This document shows, piece after piece, positions 17,115-25,328 of a DNA stretch of 32,667 bases. Position 1 is the first letter of the stretch. Every line of letters begins with the position of its first letter. Under the pieces are notes generated by a model. It was not told the DNA's origin, did not search any database, and saw only the letters and a list, made by a program, of their open reading frames with translations. The stretch comes from Romboutsia sp. (lineage in GTDB: Bacteria; Bacillota; Clostridia; Peptostreptococcales; Peptostreptococcaceae), in NCBI GenBank assembly GCA_017889265.1, contig JAGHEK010000068.1, forward strand, positions 1-32,667, in the 5' to 3' direction. A program made the translations under genes and the position numbers.

Positions 17115-17828
17115 ATGAGTATATACAACAAAGAAGAACTTATAGTTAATAATATGCCACTAGTAAGATATATAGCATCAAGGTATCATACTAAAAAAAT
17201 AGGTATAGATTATGAAGATTTAGTAGGATATGGAACTATAGGGCTGATAGATGCTACTGAAAAGTTTGATGAGAAAAAAGGTGTTAAATTCTCAACATTT
17301 GCATCTATGAAAATAACTTCTGCTATAATAGATGAAATAAGAAGATATATGCCAATATCAAGAAATTATATGGCTAAAACTAAGGAGTATAATAAAGCTG
17401 TTGATTTTTTACAAAATAAATTTTTAAGAGAACCTAGTAAAAAAGAAATAGCTGAATATATGGATATAAGTGAAGATGAACTTGAAGTAATAATTCTAAA
17501 AAATCAGACTTTATCAACAACTTCTTTAGATAATACTATATTTGAAGATGAAAAAGAAATAAAACTGATAGATACGATAGAAGATGAAAATGTTTTGTCT
17601 CCAAGTGAGTTAGTGGAAAAAGAAGAATTAACTAAAATAATGGCCAAGGCATTAGATACATTGAAAGAAAAAGATAAAATGGTGTTATCTCTTTATTATT
17701 ACGAAGAATTAACGTTAAAAGAGATAGGTCTTATACTTGGTATATCAGAATCTAGAGTTTCACAGTTAAATAGTAGAGCTTTAGGAAGATTAAAAGAGGC
17801 TATGAGAAAAATAAATTATATAGAATAG
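17115..17828 (+). CDS. fliA: FliA/SigD, flagellar sigma-28 factor
   Basis: I use ATG at 17115 (237 residues). The upstream GTG at 17106 offered by the ORF track overlaps the AGGGGG ribosome binding site itself. Region 2 is clear (NMPLVRYIASRYHTKKIGID, then YGTIGLIDATEKFD and GVKFSTFASMKITSAIIDEI). RRYMPISRN marks the boundary to region 3. Region 4 has the helix-turn-helix ELTLKEIGLILGISESRVSQ. The protein directs RNA polymerase to late flagellar, chemotaxis and filament genes and is inhibited by FlgM, encoded at the left of the window. Its location inside the early operon means it is made only when the operon is transcribed to this point. Confidence 0.95.
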   Translation: MSIYNKEELIVNNMPLVRYIASRYHTKKIGIDYEDLVGYGTIGLIDATEKFDEKKGVKFSTFASMKITSAIIDEIRRYMPISRNYMAKTKEYNKAVDFLQNKFLREPSKKEIAEYMDISEDELEVIILKNQTLSTTSLDNTIFEDEKEIKLIDTIEDENVLSPSELVEKEELTKIMAKALDTLKEKDKMVLSLYYYEELTLKEIGLILGISESRVSQLNSRALGRLKEAMRKINYIE

Positions 17829-17840
17829 GGAGGGAGTTTT

Positions 17841-18608
17841 ATGTTAAGAGGATTATATACATCTGTTTCGTCAATGATAACACTTGAGTCTAGACAAGCA
17901 GTGATAAATAATAATATAGCTAATATAAATACTACTGGTTATAAAGATGAAAAATTAATAACTAGAACTTTTGATGATGTTATGTTATCAAATTTCGAAA
18001 ATTATGAAGATGGTATAGCTTATAGACAAGATTTGGGTGAAATGTCTTTTGGTACTGCAATTGATCATACAAAAACTAATTTTAATCAAGGAACTCATTT
18101 TCAAACGGATAATAACACAGACTTTGCTTTAATGGGAGATGGATTTTTTGAAGTAAGAGATAATAATAACAATTCATACTACACAAGAGATGGTTCATTT
18201 GTAATAAGTAATGAAGGGTATCTTACAACATCTCAAGGACATCAAGTTATGGGTATTAATCCTCAAACAGGACAAAAAGAACCAATATTTGTAGGGAATG
18301 ATAGAATTTCTATAAATCAAGCAAATGAGATAACTGTAAATGATAGAAAATATAAGTTAAGCATAGTTAAATTTGAAGACAATCAAAAGCTAAAAAGAGC
18401 ATCTAATAACTTATATACAGGGGAAGGTGCTACACAAGCTCAAAACGTTCAGGCAAGACAAGGATATCTAGAAGGTTCAAATGTTGATTTTATAACAGAA
18501 ACAGTTTCTCTTATGGAAACTATAAAAGAATTTGAAGCAAATCAAAAAGTTATGCAAACTATAGATACAACTCTAGGTAAAATTGCTAGCGAGATAGGCA
18601 GAATATAA
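17841..18608 (+). CDS. flgF: FlgF/FlgG-like rod protein (first of two)
   Basis: 255 residues. It is an axial protein with N-terminal MLRGLYTSVSSMITLESRQA, then NNNIANINTTGYKDE, a central FALMGDGFFEVRD/YYTRDGSFVISNEGYL block shared by FlgE, FlgF and FlgG, and C-terminal GYLEGSNVDFITETVSLMET. In Clostridia this position is variously named flgF or flgG1, and the sequence does not separate them firmly. It forms part of the distal or proximal rod. GGGAGGGAG precedes ATG. Confidence 0.82.
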   Translation: MLRGLYTSVSSMITLESRQAVINNNIANINTTGYKDEKLITRTFDDVMLSNFENYEDGIAYRQDLGEMSFGTAIDHTKTNFNQGTHFQTDNNTDFALMGDGFFEVRDNNNNSYYTRDGSFVISNEGYLTTSQGHQVMGINPQTGQKEPIFVGNDRISINQANEITVNDRKYKLSIVKFEDNQKLKRASNNLYTGEGATQAQNVQARQGYLEGSNVDFITETVSLMETIKEFEANQKVMQTIDTTLGKIASEIGRI

Positions 18609-18622
18609 TTGGAGGTTTATGT

Positions 18623-19384
18623 ATGTATAATATAGCTCACATAAATACTACGGCAATGCATGCAACACAAAATAGGATAGATGTAATATCAAATAATATG
18701 GTTAATGCACAAACTACGGGATATAAAAAATTAGAAATAGGTTTTGCTGATTTATATACGGAAACTTTAAATAAGAGATATTATCCAACTATTGATAAAT
18801 CTTCGGATTTTGGAACGGGAATTAGGACAACTGAAGCCGTAAGGCGATATGATCAAGGTGGATTAAAAAATACTGGTGTAAATACTAATATTGCAATAGA
18901 AGGAGAAGGATTTTTTAGAGTTATTACTACAAGTGGAGAAATAGCATATACTAGAAACGGAGAATTTAAATTAGATGCACTTGGAAGAATTGTAGATGAT
19001 AGAGGAAATTTTTTAGATATAGAACTTAATAACAATTTAAATGTACAAGAACTTAATTTATCTAATGGAGATTTAACCATAAGTAAAGTAGGAGAAGTGT
19101 ACTTTAATGGAGAACAAATAGGTAAAATTAATTTATATAAGCCACAAGGAAGTACTGACTTAATATCTAGTGGTGACAGTTTATTTACTACAAAAGAGGA
19201 TGGAGTAATGGAAGTATCTAATAATTATAAAGTACACCAAGGTTATTTAGAAATGTCAAATGTTAGAATGGAACAAGAAATGACAAATCTTATATTAGCG
19301 CAAAGAGCATTTCAATTCAATGCAAAGGGGATTCAGGCTGCTGATGAAATGTGGGGAATGATAAATAATCTTCAAGGAAAATAG
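18623..19384 (+). CDS. flgG: FlgG, distal rod protein
   Basis: 253 residues. I keep ATG 18623, seven bases after GGAGG; an out-of-frame ATG lies four bases earlier. The axial-family motif RIDVISNNMVNAQTTGYKK, the central NIAIEGEGFFRV/AYTRNGEFKLDALG block and the end HQGYLEMSNVRMEQEMTNLI, then FNAKGIQAADEMWGMINN, agree best with FlgG. The N-terminal ten residues (MYNIAHINTT) differ from the usual MLRSLWTAASGM. It forms the distal rod that crosses the wall to the hook. Confidence 0.85.
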   Translation: MYNIAHINTTAMHATQNRIDVISNNMVNAQTTGYKKLEIGFADLYTETLNKRYYPTIDKSSDFGTGIRTTEAVRRYDQGGLKNTGVNTNIAIEGEGFFRVITTSGEIAYTRNGEFKLDALGRIVDDRGNFLDIELNNNLNVQELNLSNGDLTISKVGEVYFNGEQIGKINLYKPQGSTDLISSGDSLFTTKEDGVMEVSNNYKVHQGYLEMSNVRMEQEMTNLILAQRAFQFNAKGIQAADEMWGMINNLQGK

Positions 19385-19401
19385 TCTAGGAGGACGATTT
19401 A

Positions 19402-20286
19402 ATGAGTGAAGTAAAAGTATATGACTTTAAAAAACCACAGAGGTTTTCGACTGATAATTTAAGATTCGTATCTGTAATAACTGAGGAATATTGTAAAAGT
19501 TTGACAAGTTTTATGGCGTATGAATTAAAAAGACCAAAGTTTAATTGTAAATTAGATAAGGTTGAACAAACAAACTACGATGAATTTGTTAGTATGATAG
19601 ATGAAGATGCTGTAATAGTTGAATATGACATGAAACCTTTAGTTAAGAATGTCATATATCAAATAGATAAGGAAATAGCACTTATACTTATAGATTTAAT
19701 ATCAGGTGGAGACGGAATTATAACTAATTTTTCAAGAGAAATAACAGAAATTGATAAAGCACTCATAAATTATACTGCAAACCAATTTTTATCAAATCTT
19801 CATGTAATAGAAACTTGTACTAGTAATGAAGTTGCAAATGTTAATAAAAATATAGCTGCAAGTAGAAAATATCCTATAAGTGAATCTGTTATTGTTGCTC
19901 ATATGAGTATACACGAAGATGATAAAGAATTAGGCAAAACTTGTTTTTGTATGCCATATACTTGTATGGAACCTGTATTATCGCAGATGGAAACTAAAAA
20001 ATTATTTAGAGATAAGGATATAGAATACGATTCAGAATTCACTAATGCTATATATAAAAATGTTTGTGGTACAACATCAGAAGTATCTGTTCAGTTAGGT
20101 GAAACAGGGATCAACGTAAAAGATTTACTTAATTTAAGTGTTGATGATATAATAACATTGGATAATGATATTAATGATGAGATACCGATATTCGTTGAAA
20201 GATCTAAATCTTTTATGGGTAAACCAGGATTGATAAAAGATAAAAGAGCTGTAATAATAACAGATATTATAAGAAAGGAAGAATAG
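19402..20286 (+). CDS. fliM: FliM, switch protein lacking the CheY-binding N-terminus
   Basis: 294 residues, about 35-40 shorter than usual FliM. The family block that normally begins near residue 40 (VYDFKKPQRFS) begins here at residue 6. The N-terminal EIDxLL-type peptide that binds phosphorylated CheY is therefore absent. The start is well supported by AGGAGGA just upstream. The middle CheC-like domain has the FliG-contacting GGxG motif (LIDLISGGDG, near residue 95), and the C-terminal FliN-like domain includes FMGKPGLIKDKRAVIITDII. FliM bridges FliG and FliN in the C ring. The body looks functional; loss of the peptide would change chemotactic control. Confidence 0.92.
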   Translation: MSEVKVYDFKKPQRFSTDNLRFVSVITEEYCKSLTSFMAYELKRPKFNCKLDKVEQTNYDEFVSMIDEDAVIVEYDMKPLVKNVIYQIDKEIALILIDLISGGDGIITNFSREITEIDKALINYTANQFLSNLHVIETCTSNEVANVNKNIAASRKYPISESVIVAHMSIHEDDKELGKTCFCMPYTCMEPVLSQMETKKLFRDKDIEYDSEFTNAIYKNVCGTTSEVSVQLGETGINVKDLLNLSVDDIITLDNDINDEIPIFVERSKSFMGKPGLIKDKRAVIITDIIRKEE

Positions 20287-20289
20287 TTA

Positions 20290-20553
20290 ATGAGTGACAA
20301 TTTTGAAAGAGTCTTAAACATAGAACTTAAAGTTAACGTTGTTCTTGGAAGAACAAAGATGACACTGAAAGATATTTTTGAGTTATCTAAAGGTTCAGTT
20401 ATAGAGTTAGATAACTCTGAAGATCAAGAAGTAGAAATATATGTTAATAATAGAAAAATAGGATATGGACACGTAGTAATAGTAGGCCAAAAATTTGGTG
20501 TAAAGATAACGAGCATTTTAGGTGAAGATGAGTTAGTAAAGACTATAAGCTAA
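20290..20553 (+). CDS. fliN: FliN, C-ring switch protein
   Basis: 87 residues, a single SpoA/FliN domain: VLNIELKVNVVLGRTKMTLK, then SKGSVIELDNSEDQEVEIYV and IGYGHVVIVGQKFGVKIT. It lacks the long N-terminal CheC-like and CheY-binding parts of Bacillus FliY. FliN forms the base of the C ring and docks the FliH-FliI export complex. It follows fliM after three bases. Together with FliM it leaves no recognisable CheY-binding peptide in the encoded switch. Confidence 0.92.
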   Translation: MSDNFERVLNIELKVNVVLGRTKMTLKDIFELSKGSVIELDNSEDQEVEIYVNNRKIGYGHVVIVGQKFGVKITSILGEDELVKTIS

Positions 20554-20577
20554 TCTATATAGCAAAGGGTGAGTAAT

Positions 20578-21744
20578 ATGAGTACAGTGTTAAAAACAAA
20601 ATATAATAGCACAGGTATACGATGTGTAGATGCTTGTTTACAATATGGAGAATTAAGATTTATAAGTAATGACGGAACTCCGACGAAAATAGAACTACCC
20701 CTTGATAAGTATGATGATGCGATATTAGAATTTGAAGAAAGAATAAATGAAGGTTTAACAAGTAACAATATAAGACCAGAAGATATTCTAAGAAAGGGTA
20801 GTGTAACCTATAATCAAGCTAAAAAATTTGCAGAAGAAGGAAAGATAAGGGGAATAAATCACTACCCTATAGATGGAAGTATAGAATGTGATAATATACT
20901 AGGTATTAGTGGAGTTGTTGAATATGCACTTGCTAGATGGGAAGGTCTTGATAAAGCAGAAGCTGTTAAAAAAGGTGTATTAAGAGCTATAAAAGTAAAT
21001 GGAGAAGATTTTGTTAGATCTATGAACTTTGGAAATGACATTGATATAAATCAGTGTTATATGCTTGCAAAATCAGCAAAAAGCATAGACAATATAATGG
21101 ATATAAAGCTTTATCAACCTAAACATTTTAATATAGGTACTAAGATATATAATAGTGTAAATGAAAAAAACAGAAAATATAGTGGATTTGATATAAAAGA
21201 TTTGAGCAATCTTGAATCAAAGGATATAATAGTAGGTATTTTAGGTGCTTTATTATCATTTGCATTGATACAGATAGTAACTAATTTTGGGGCATTACTT
21301 GGAAATAATACGATTTATTTTATTATAAGTGCTATCTTGACAACTATTGGTGGTATTATTAGTATTGCTATATTCAAAAATGCCTCATCAAAAAATAATA
21401 ATTTTTCTGGTCAAGATATAATAAACATGTTCGATGAAGAACTGGATAAAGCTGTATATGAAAATTTACTTACTTATAAGGAAATGCAATTAATACTTGA
21501 GAATATTACTCAAGGTGATTTATCAAAAATTCTTGTAGATATGAGAGGAAGTGTAAATAAAAGGGCATCTGTTAATATAATTATGGAAAAGCAAACTAGA
21601 TTTATATTGGATGCTAGATCTACTATTTCACTTCCTAGCACAGATGAAATAAAGCAAATTTTTATAAATATGGTTAATCAATATCAAGGAAAATTAGATA
21701 TAAATTACGATATAAAAAAGGTAACAAAAGAAAGTGCTGAATAA
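20578..21744 (+). CDS. Unknown membrane protein, last gene of the flagellar operon
   Basis: 388 residues from ATG 20578; the GTG at 20569 in the track falls inside the AAAGGGTGAG ribosome binding site. I do not recognise a named domain. Residues 1 to about 210 are soluble and probably cytoplasmic, with SVTYNQAKKFAEEGKIRGIN and GISGVVEYALARWEGLDKAE as the most distinctive stretches. Two transmembrane helices follow (about 216-237, DIIVGILGALLSFALIQIV; and about 244-266, YFIISAILTTIGGIISIAIF), with a short outside loop, returning the C-terminus to the cytoplasm. The tail includes KAVYENLLTYKEMQLILENI and RFILDARSTISLPSTDE. The layout recalls, from memory only, a family of unnamed bacterial membrane proteins with a glycine-rich centre. 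Tight spacing after fliN (24 bases) and the hairpin just after its stop tie it to the operon; its role is unknown. Confidence 0.7.
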   Translation: MSTVLKTKYNSTGIRCVDACLQYGELRFISNDGTPTKIELPLDKYDDAILEFEERINEGLTSNNIRPEDILRKGSVTYNQAKKFAEEGKIRGINHYPIDGSIECDNILGISGVVEYALARWEGLDKAEAVKKGVLRAIKVNGEDFVRSMNFGNDIDINQCYMLAKSAKSIDNIMDIKLYQPKHFNIGTKIYNSVNEKNRKYSGFDIKDLSNLESKDIIVGILGALLSFALIQIVTNFGALLGNNTIYFIISAILTTIGGIISIAIFKNASSKNNNFSGQDIINMFDEELDKAVYENLLTYKEMQLILENITQGDLSKILVDMRGSVNKRASVNIIMEKQTRFILDARSTISLPSTDEIKQIFINMVNQYQGKLDINYDIKKVTKESAE

Positions 21745-21774
21745 GATAATTAGTTAAAAAAGCTAATTGTCTTT
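21745..21774 (+). terminator. Hairpin ending the flagellar operon
   Basis: GATAATTAG and CTAATTGTC form a nine-base-pair stem (one G-U) around a nine-base A-rich loop, starting at the base after the stop codon. The T-run is only three long, so termination may be partial. Only 27 bases then remain before the next gene, and I see no clear promoter there, so read-through into the oxidoreductase gene is possible. Confidence 0.5.
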
Positions 21775-21801
21775 AACATATAAATAAAAGGAGGGTTATA
21801 T

Positions 21802-23136
21802 ATGAGAGTTATAATAATTGGAGGAGTTGCAGCTGGAATGAGTGCTGCTGCTAAACTTAAAAGAATGAATAAAGATGCACAAGTTGTAGTTTATGAAAAA
21901 ACTGATATAGTTTCTTTTGGAGCTTGTGGATTACCTTATTTTGTTGGAGGATTTTTTGACAATCCAAATAATATGATAGCTAGAACTCCAGAAAAATTTA
22001 AAGAAAGTGGAATAGAGTTATTCATAAACCATGAAGTTTTATCAGTAGACTTTGATAATAAAAAAGTTATAGTAAAAGATATAGAAAATAATAAAGAAAT
22101 AGAAGATACATATGATAAGCTTATGATAGCGACTGGTGCAAGTGCTATAATACCACCTATAAAAAATGTTAAATTAAAAAATGTTCATACATTAAAGAAT
22201 ATGGAAGATGGAAAAATAATAAAAGAAATAATATCAAGCGATGAAATAAAAAAAGTAGCTATAATAGGTGCAGGATTTATAGGACTGGAAGCTGTTGAAG
22301 CTATGAAAAAACAAAATAAAGAAGTTTCTGTAATACAAATGGGAGAGAGAATACTTCAAGAAGTTTTTGATAAAGAAATAACTGATTTATTAGAAGCAGA
22401 ACTAAGAAAGCATAAAGTAGATTTATACTTAAAAACTACTGTAACTGAATTAAAAGGTGATGATAAAGTAAAAAAAGTTATAACTGATAAAGGTGAGATA
22501 GATGCAGATTTAGTTATAATAGCTACTGGTGTAAGGCCTAATACATCATTTTTAGATTCATCAAAAATCAATATGTTAAAAAATGGAGCTATAATAGTTG
22601 ATGAGTATGGAAAAACTTCTGTTAAAGATGTTTATTCAGCAGGAGATTGTGCTACTATAAAAAATATAGTGACAGGTAAAGATAGCTATATACCTCTTGC
22701 CACAGGTGCTAACAAATTAGGAAGAATAGTTGGAGAAAATTTAGCTGGTGAAAATAATAAATTCCAAGGTTCTTTAGCATCGAGTTGTATAAAGGTTATG
22801 GATATGGAAGCTGCAAGAGTAGGAATTGGGGAAAATGAAGCTAAAGACTTAGGGTTAAATTATAAAACAAAATTTATAGAAGATATGAATCAAACTAGTT
22901 ATTATCCAGGTAGAGAAAAAATATATGTTAAAGTTATTTATAATAGCGATACTAAAGTTATACTTGGTGGTCAAGTTTGTGGTTATAAAGATTGTGTTCA
23001 AAGAGCTAACGTTTTAGCTTGTTGTATATTTAATAAAATGACTACAAATGAACTAGGAATGCTTGATTTATGTTATGCACCACCATTTGCTAGAACTTGG
23101 GATGTTTTAAATGTTGTAGGGAATGTATGTAAATAA
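21802..23136 (+). CDS. FAD-dependent pyridine nucleotide-disulfide oxidoreductase (CoA-disulfide reductase/NADH oxidase type)
   Basis: 444 residues. The N-terminal FAD-binding motif (VIIIGGVAAGMSAAAKLKR) is followed by the single redox cysteine Cys42 in SFGACGLPYF, typical of CoA-disulfide reductases and NADH oxidases. The second nucleotide-binding motif is KVAIIGAGFIGLEAVEAM, followed by DVYSAGDCA and a dimerisation domain ending DLCYAPPFARTWDVLNVVGN. These flavoenzymes use NAD(P)H to reduce CoA disulfide, polysulfide/persulfide or oxygen; the sequence alone does not fix the substrate. There is no C-terminal rhodanese domain. An AAGGAGGG site precedes ATG. The next gene, 12 bases on, is a cystine-type symporter, which suggests thiol/disulfide metabolism. 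Confidence 0.85.
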   Translation: MRVIIIGGVAAGMSAAAKLKRMNKDAQVVVYEKTDIVSFGACGLPYFVGGFFDNPNNMIARTPEKFKESGIELFINHEVLSVDFDNKKVIVKDIENNKEIEDTYDKLMIATGASAIIPPIKNVKLKNVHTLKNMEDGKIIKEIISSDEIKKVAIIGAGFIGLEAVEAMKKQNKEVSVIQMGERILQEVFDKEITDLLEAELRKHKVDLYLKTTVTELKGDDKVKKVITDKGEIDADLVIIATGVRPNTSFLDSSKINMLKNGAIIVDEYGKTSVKDVYSAGDCATIKNIVTGKDSYIPLATGANKLGRIVGENLAGENNKFQGSLASSCIKVMDMEAARVGIGENEAKDLGLNYKTKFIEDMNQTSYYPGREKIYVKVIYNSDTKVILGGQVCGYKDCVQRANVLACCIFNKMTTNELGMLDLCYAPPFARTWDVLNVVGNVCK

Positions 23137-23148
23137 GGGGGATTTTAA

Positions 23149-24534
23149 GTGGGGGATAAATCTTTTTTATCAGATTTTATGATGATAACTGATATAAGAA
23201 CAGTTAGTTTTATATTTTTACTGTTTTTTACTTTCTTTATAGTTAAAAAAATGGAACAAAAGAAAGTAAAGTTTTCAACACGAACTATAATAGCTACTAT
23301 AATAGGGTTAATTTTAGGTGTTATTATTCAGTTGGTAGCAGGACTTCCTAAAAATCCATCAGAAATAACTTGGATAAATGAAGTTACTAAGTGGTATGGA
23401 TTGTTTGGTTATGGATTTATGGATTTACTAAAAATGTTAGTAGTTCCAATGATATTTTTTGCTATAACTAGAGTTATCATAAATATGAATGATGATAACT
23501 TAGGTACTTTAACTGGTAAAACAATAGGTATGTTACTTTTAACTACCGCTATTTCTTCTATTGTTGGTATTTTAGTTGCTAATTTATTTAGTTTAGGTGT
23601 TGGAGTAGATGTTTCAAATATACAAATTGATACAACTATGAAAGAAATAGTTCCTATAGTAGATACTATAAGAGATTTATTACCTTCGAATCCTGTAATG
23701 GCTATGGCAGAAGGGAAAGTGGTTGCAATAGTAATATTTGCTACATTTTTAGGAATGGCAGTTAGAAGGCAAAGAAAAAAATATCTTGAAACTATAAAGC
23801 CGTTTATTGATTTAGTAGAAGCTTGTTATAAAATTATAGTAAGTGTATCTATGACTATTATAAAGTTCATGCCTTATGCAGTAGTTGCATTACTTGCAAA
23901 TACTATTGCAAGTAGGGGATTATCATCAATAATATCAGTTATGCAATTTATAGGGGCTTTATATATAAGTGTATTTATTGTATTTGTAATTCATTTAATA
24001 CTAGTTTTATTAAGTGGAATAAATCCTTTAAGATACCTAAAAAAAGTTACAGAAGTTCTTTTATTAGCTTTTACATCTCGTTCTAGTTTAGGAACTTTAC
24101 CTGTAACAATAGATAAACTTACAAATAGCATTGGAATAGAAGAGGGTACTTCTAGTTTTGTTGCTAGTTTGGCTGCAAATATGGGGATGAATGGTTGTGC
24201 AGGTATTTATCCAGCACTTATGGCTGTTACAGTAGCTAATATGGCAGGTATTGACTTGAATATGAGTTTTTACTTTATGTTAGTTTTTGTTATAACTATA
24301 AGTTCATTAGGCATAGCAGGATTACCAGGTACTGCAACAATGTCTGTTTCTGTGGTTTTATCAGGAGTAGGACTAGGGGCATATTTTCCACTTGCAGGAG
24401 GAATACTTGCAATAGATCCTATACTTGATATGGGGCGCACTATGCTTAATGTTAATGGGGCTATGAGTATAGCTATTTTTGTTGGAAAATCTGAGAATAA
24501 ATTTAATAAAGAAATATTTGAAAAAAATCATTAA
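23149..24534 (+). CDS. TcyP-like L-cystine/dicarboxylate-family symporter
   Basis: 461 residues from GTG behind AAGGGGGAT. It is a polytopic membrane protein of the sodium:dicarboxylate symporter (SDF/DAACS) family. Where glutamate carriers have SSAATLP, it has TSRSSLGTLPVT, followed by NMGMNGCAGIYPALMAV and the end GILAIDPILDMGRTMLNVNG. These resemble the TcyP/YdjN cystine transporters as I know them, rather than glutamate or C4-dicarboxylate carriers. The N-terminus has extra helices, also usual for that subgroup. It shares an operon with the disulfide reductase upstream and is closed by a strong terminator. The family is sure; cystine as substrate is an inference. Confidence 0.8.
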   Translation: MGDKSFLSDFMMITDIRTVSFIFLLFFTFFIVKKMEQKKVKFSTRTIIATIIGLILGVIIQLVAGLPKNPSEITWINEVTKWYGLFGYGFMDLLKMLVVPMIFFAITRVIINMNDDNLGTLTGKTIGMLLLTTAISSIVGILVANLFSLGVGVDVSNIQIDTTMKEIVPIVDTIRDLLPSNPVMAMAEGKVVAIVIFATFLGMAVRRQRKKYLETIKPFIDLVEACYKIIVSVSMTIIKFMPYAVVALLANTIASRGLSSIISVMQFIGALYISVFIVFVIHLILVLLSGINPLRYLKKVTEVLLLAFTSRSSLGTLPVTIDKLTNSIGIEEGTSSFVASLAANMGMNGCAGIYPALMAVTVANMAGIDLNMSFYFMLVFVITISSLGIAGLPGTATMSVSVVLSGVGLGAYFPLAGGILAIDPILDMGRTMLNVNGAMSIAIFVGKSENKFNKEIFEKNH

Positions 24535-24563
24535 AAGATAAGGAATTATTTCCTTATCTTTTT
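24533..24563 (+). terminator. Strong intrinsic terminator after the symporter gene
   Basis: A perfect stem of about 13 base pairs (AAAAGATAAGGAA against TTCCTTATCTTTT, a small TTAT-type loop) includes the stop codon region of the transporter and continues into a T-run. It ends the oxidoreductase-transporter unit. Confidence 0.9.
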
Positions 24564-24575
24564 ATAATAATTATA

Positions 24576-24603
24576 TTGACTAAATATATATAAATATTAT
24601 AAT
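24576..24603 (+). promoter_or_regulatory. Promoter for sdaAB-sdaAA
   Basis: TTGACT and TATAAT are separated by 16 bases, a near-consensus housekeeping promoter, just after the previous terminator and 35 bases before sdaAB. Transcription should start near 24610. Confidence 0.75.
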
Positions 24604-24638
24604 TATAAAGTATTATAATATGAAAAGAGGAAAATATT

Positions 24639-25313
24639 ATGGCAAAAGATTATAGTGTATTTGATATTGTAGGTCCTAATATGATAGGTCCATCTAGTTC
24701 ACATACTGCAGGAGCTGCTAGAATTGGGAAAATGGCTTTTAAGATAGCCGAAGAAAAAATAGTAGATGTAAAATTTTATCTTCATGGTTCTTTTGCAGAA
24801 ACTTATAGAGGACATGGAACAGATAGAGCATTACTTGGGGGAATATTAGGGTTTGAACCAGACGACGTTAGAATAAGAAATTCATTCGATATAGCAAAGG
24901 AAAATGGAATTAATTTTGAGTTTATAAAGTTTGATTTAGGAGAAGATGCACATCCTAATACAGTTAGAATAGATATGACTTTAGAAAGTGGCAAAACTTG
25001 TAGTGTTATGGGGGCATCAATCGGTGGTGGAAACATAAAGTTGACTGAAATGGACGGATTAAAACTTGATTTTAATGGTTCTAAATTCGGTTGTGTTGTA
25101 GAAATCATGGACAAGCCAGGTTCTATTTCAAAGGTTGTAAAAATATTAGGTGAAGCAAATAAAAATATTTCAAGTGTATATACTGATAAAAGTGATAGAT
25201 TAGATTATATATTCATTACAATAGAAACTGATGAAGTTATTGAAAAAGAAATAATACAAAGCATAAGAGAATGTAATGTTGTTGAAAAAATAATCGTTTT
25301 AAACAAATTCTAA
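24639..25313 (+). CDS. sdaAB: L-serine dehydratase, iron-sulfur dependent, beta subunit
   Basis: 224 residues, the usual length. The N-terminal MIGPSSSHTAGAARIGKMAF motif and HGSFAETYRGHGTDRALLGG are diagnostic. The C-terminal ACT domain (about residues 150-224: VVEIMDKPGSISKVVKILGE, then DYIFITIETDE) is probably a serine-binding regulatory domain. With the alpha subunit it converts L-serine to pyruvate and ammonia, an energy-yielding reaction in amino-acid-fermenting anaerobes. AAGAGGAAA precedes ATG. sdaAA follows after 15 bases. Confidence 0.95.
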   Translation: MAKDYSVFDIVGPNMIGPSSSHTAGAARIGKMAFKIAEEKIVDVKFYLHGSFAETYRGHGTDRALLGGILGFEPDDVRIRNSFDIAKENGINFEFIKFDLGEDAHPNTVRIDMTLESGKTCSVMGASIGGGNIKLTEMDGLKLDFNGSKFGCVVEIMDKPGSISKVVKILGEANKNISSVYTDKSDRLDYIFITIETDEVIEKEIIQSIRECNVVEKIIVLNKF

Positions 25314-25328
25314 TTACGGAGGGTTCTA

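Noticed and set aside
19385-19402. Frameshift or mis-called start hiding a longer FliM N-terminus
   Set aside because: Only 17 bases separate flgG from fliM, and they hold a perfect ribosome binding site; there is no room for the missing 35-40 residues.
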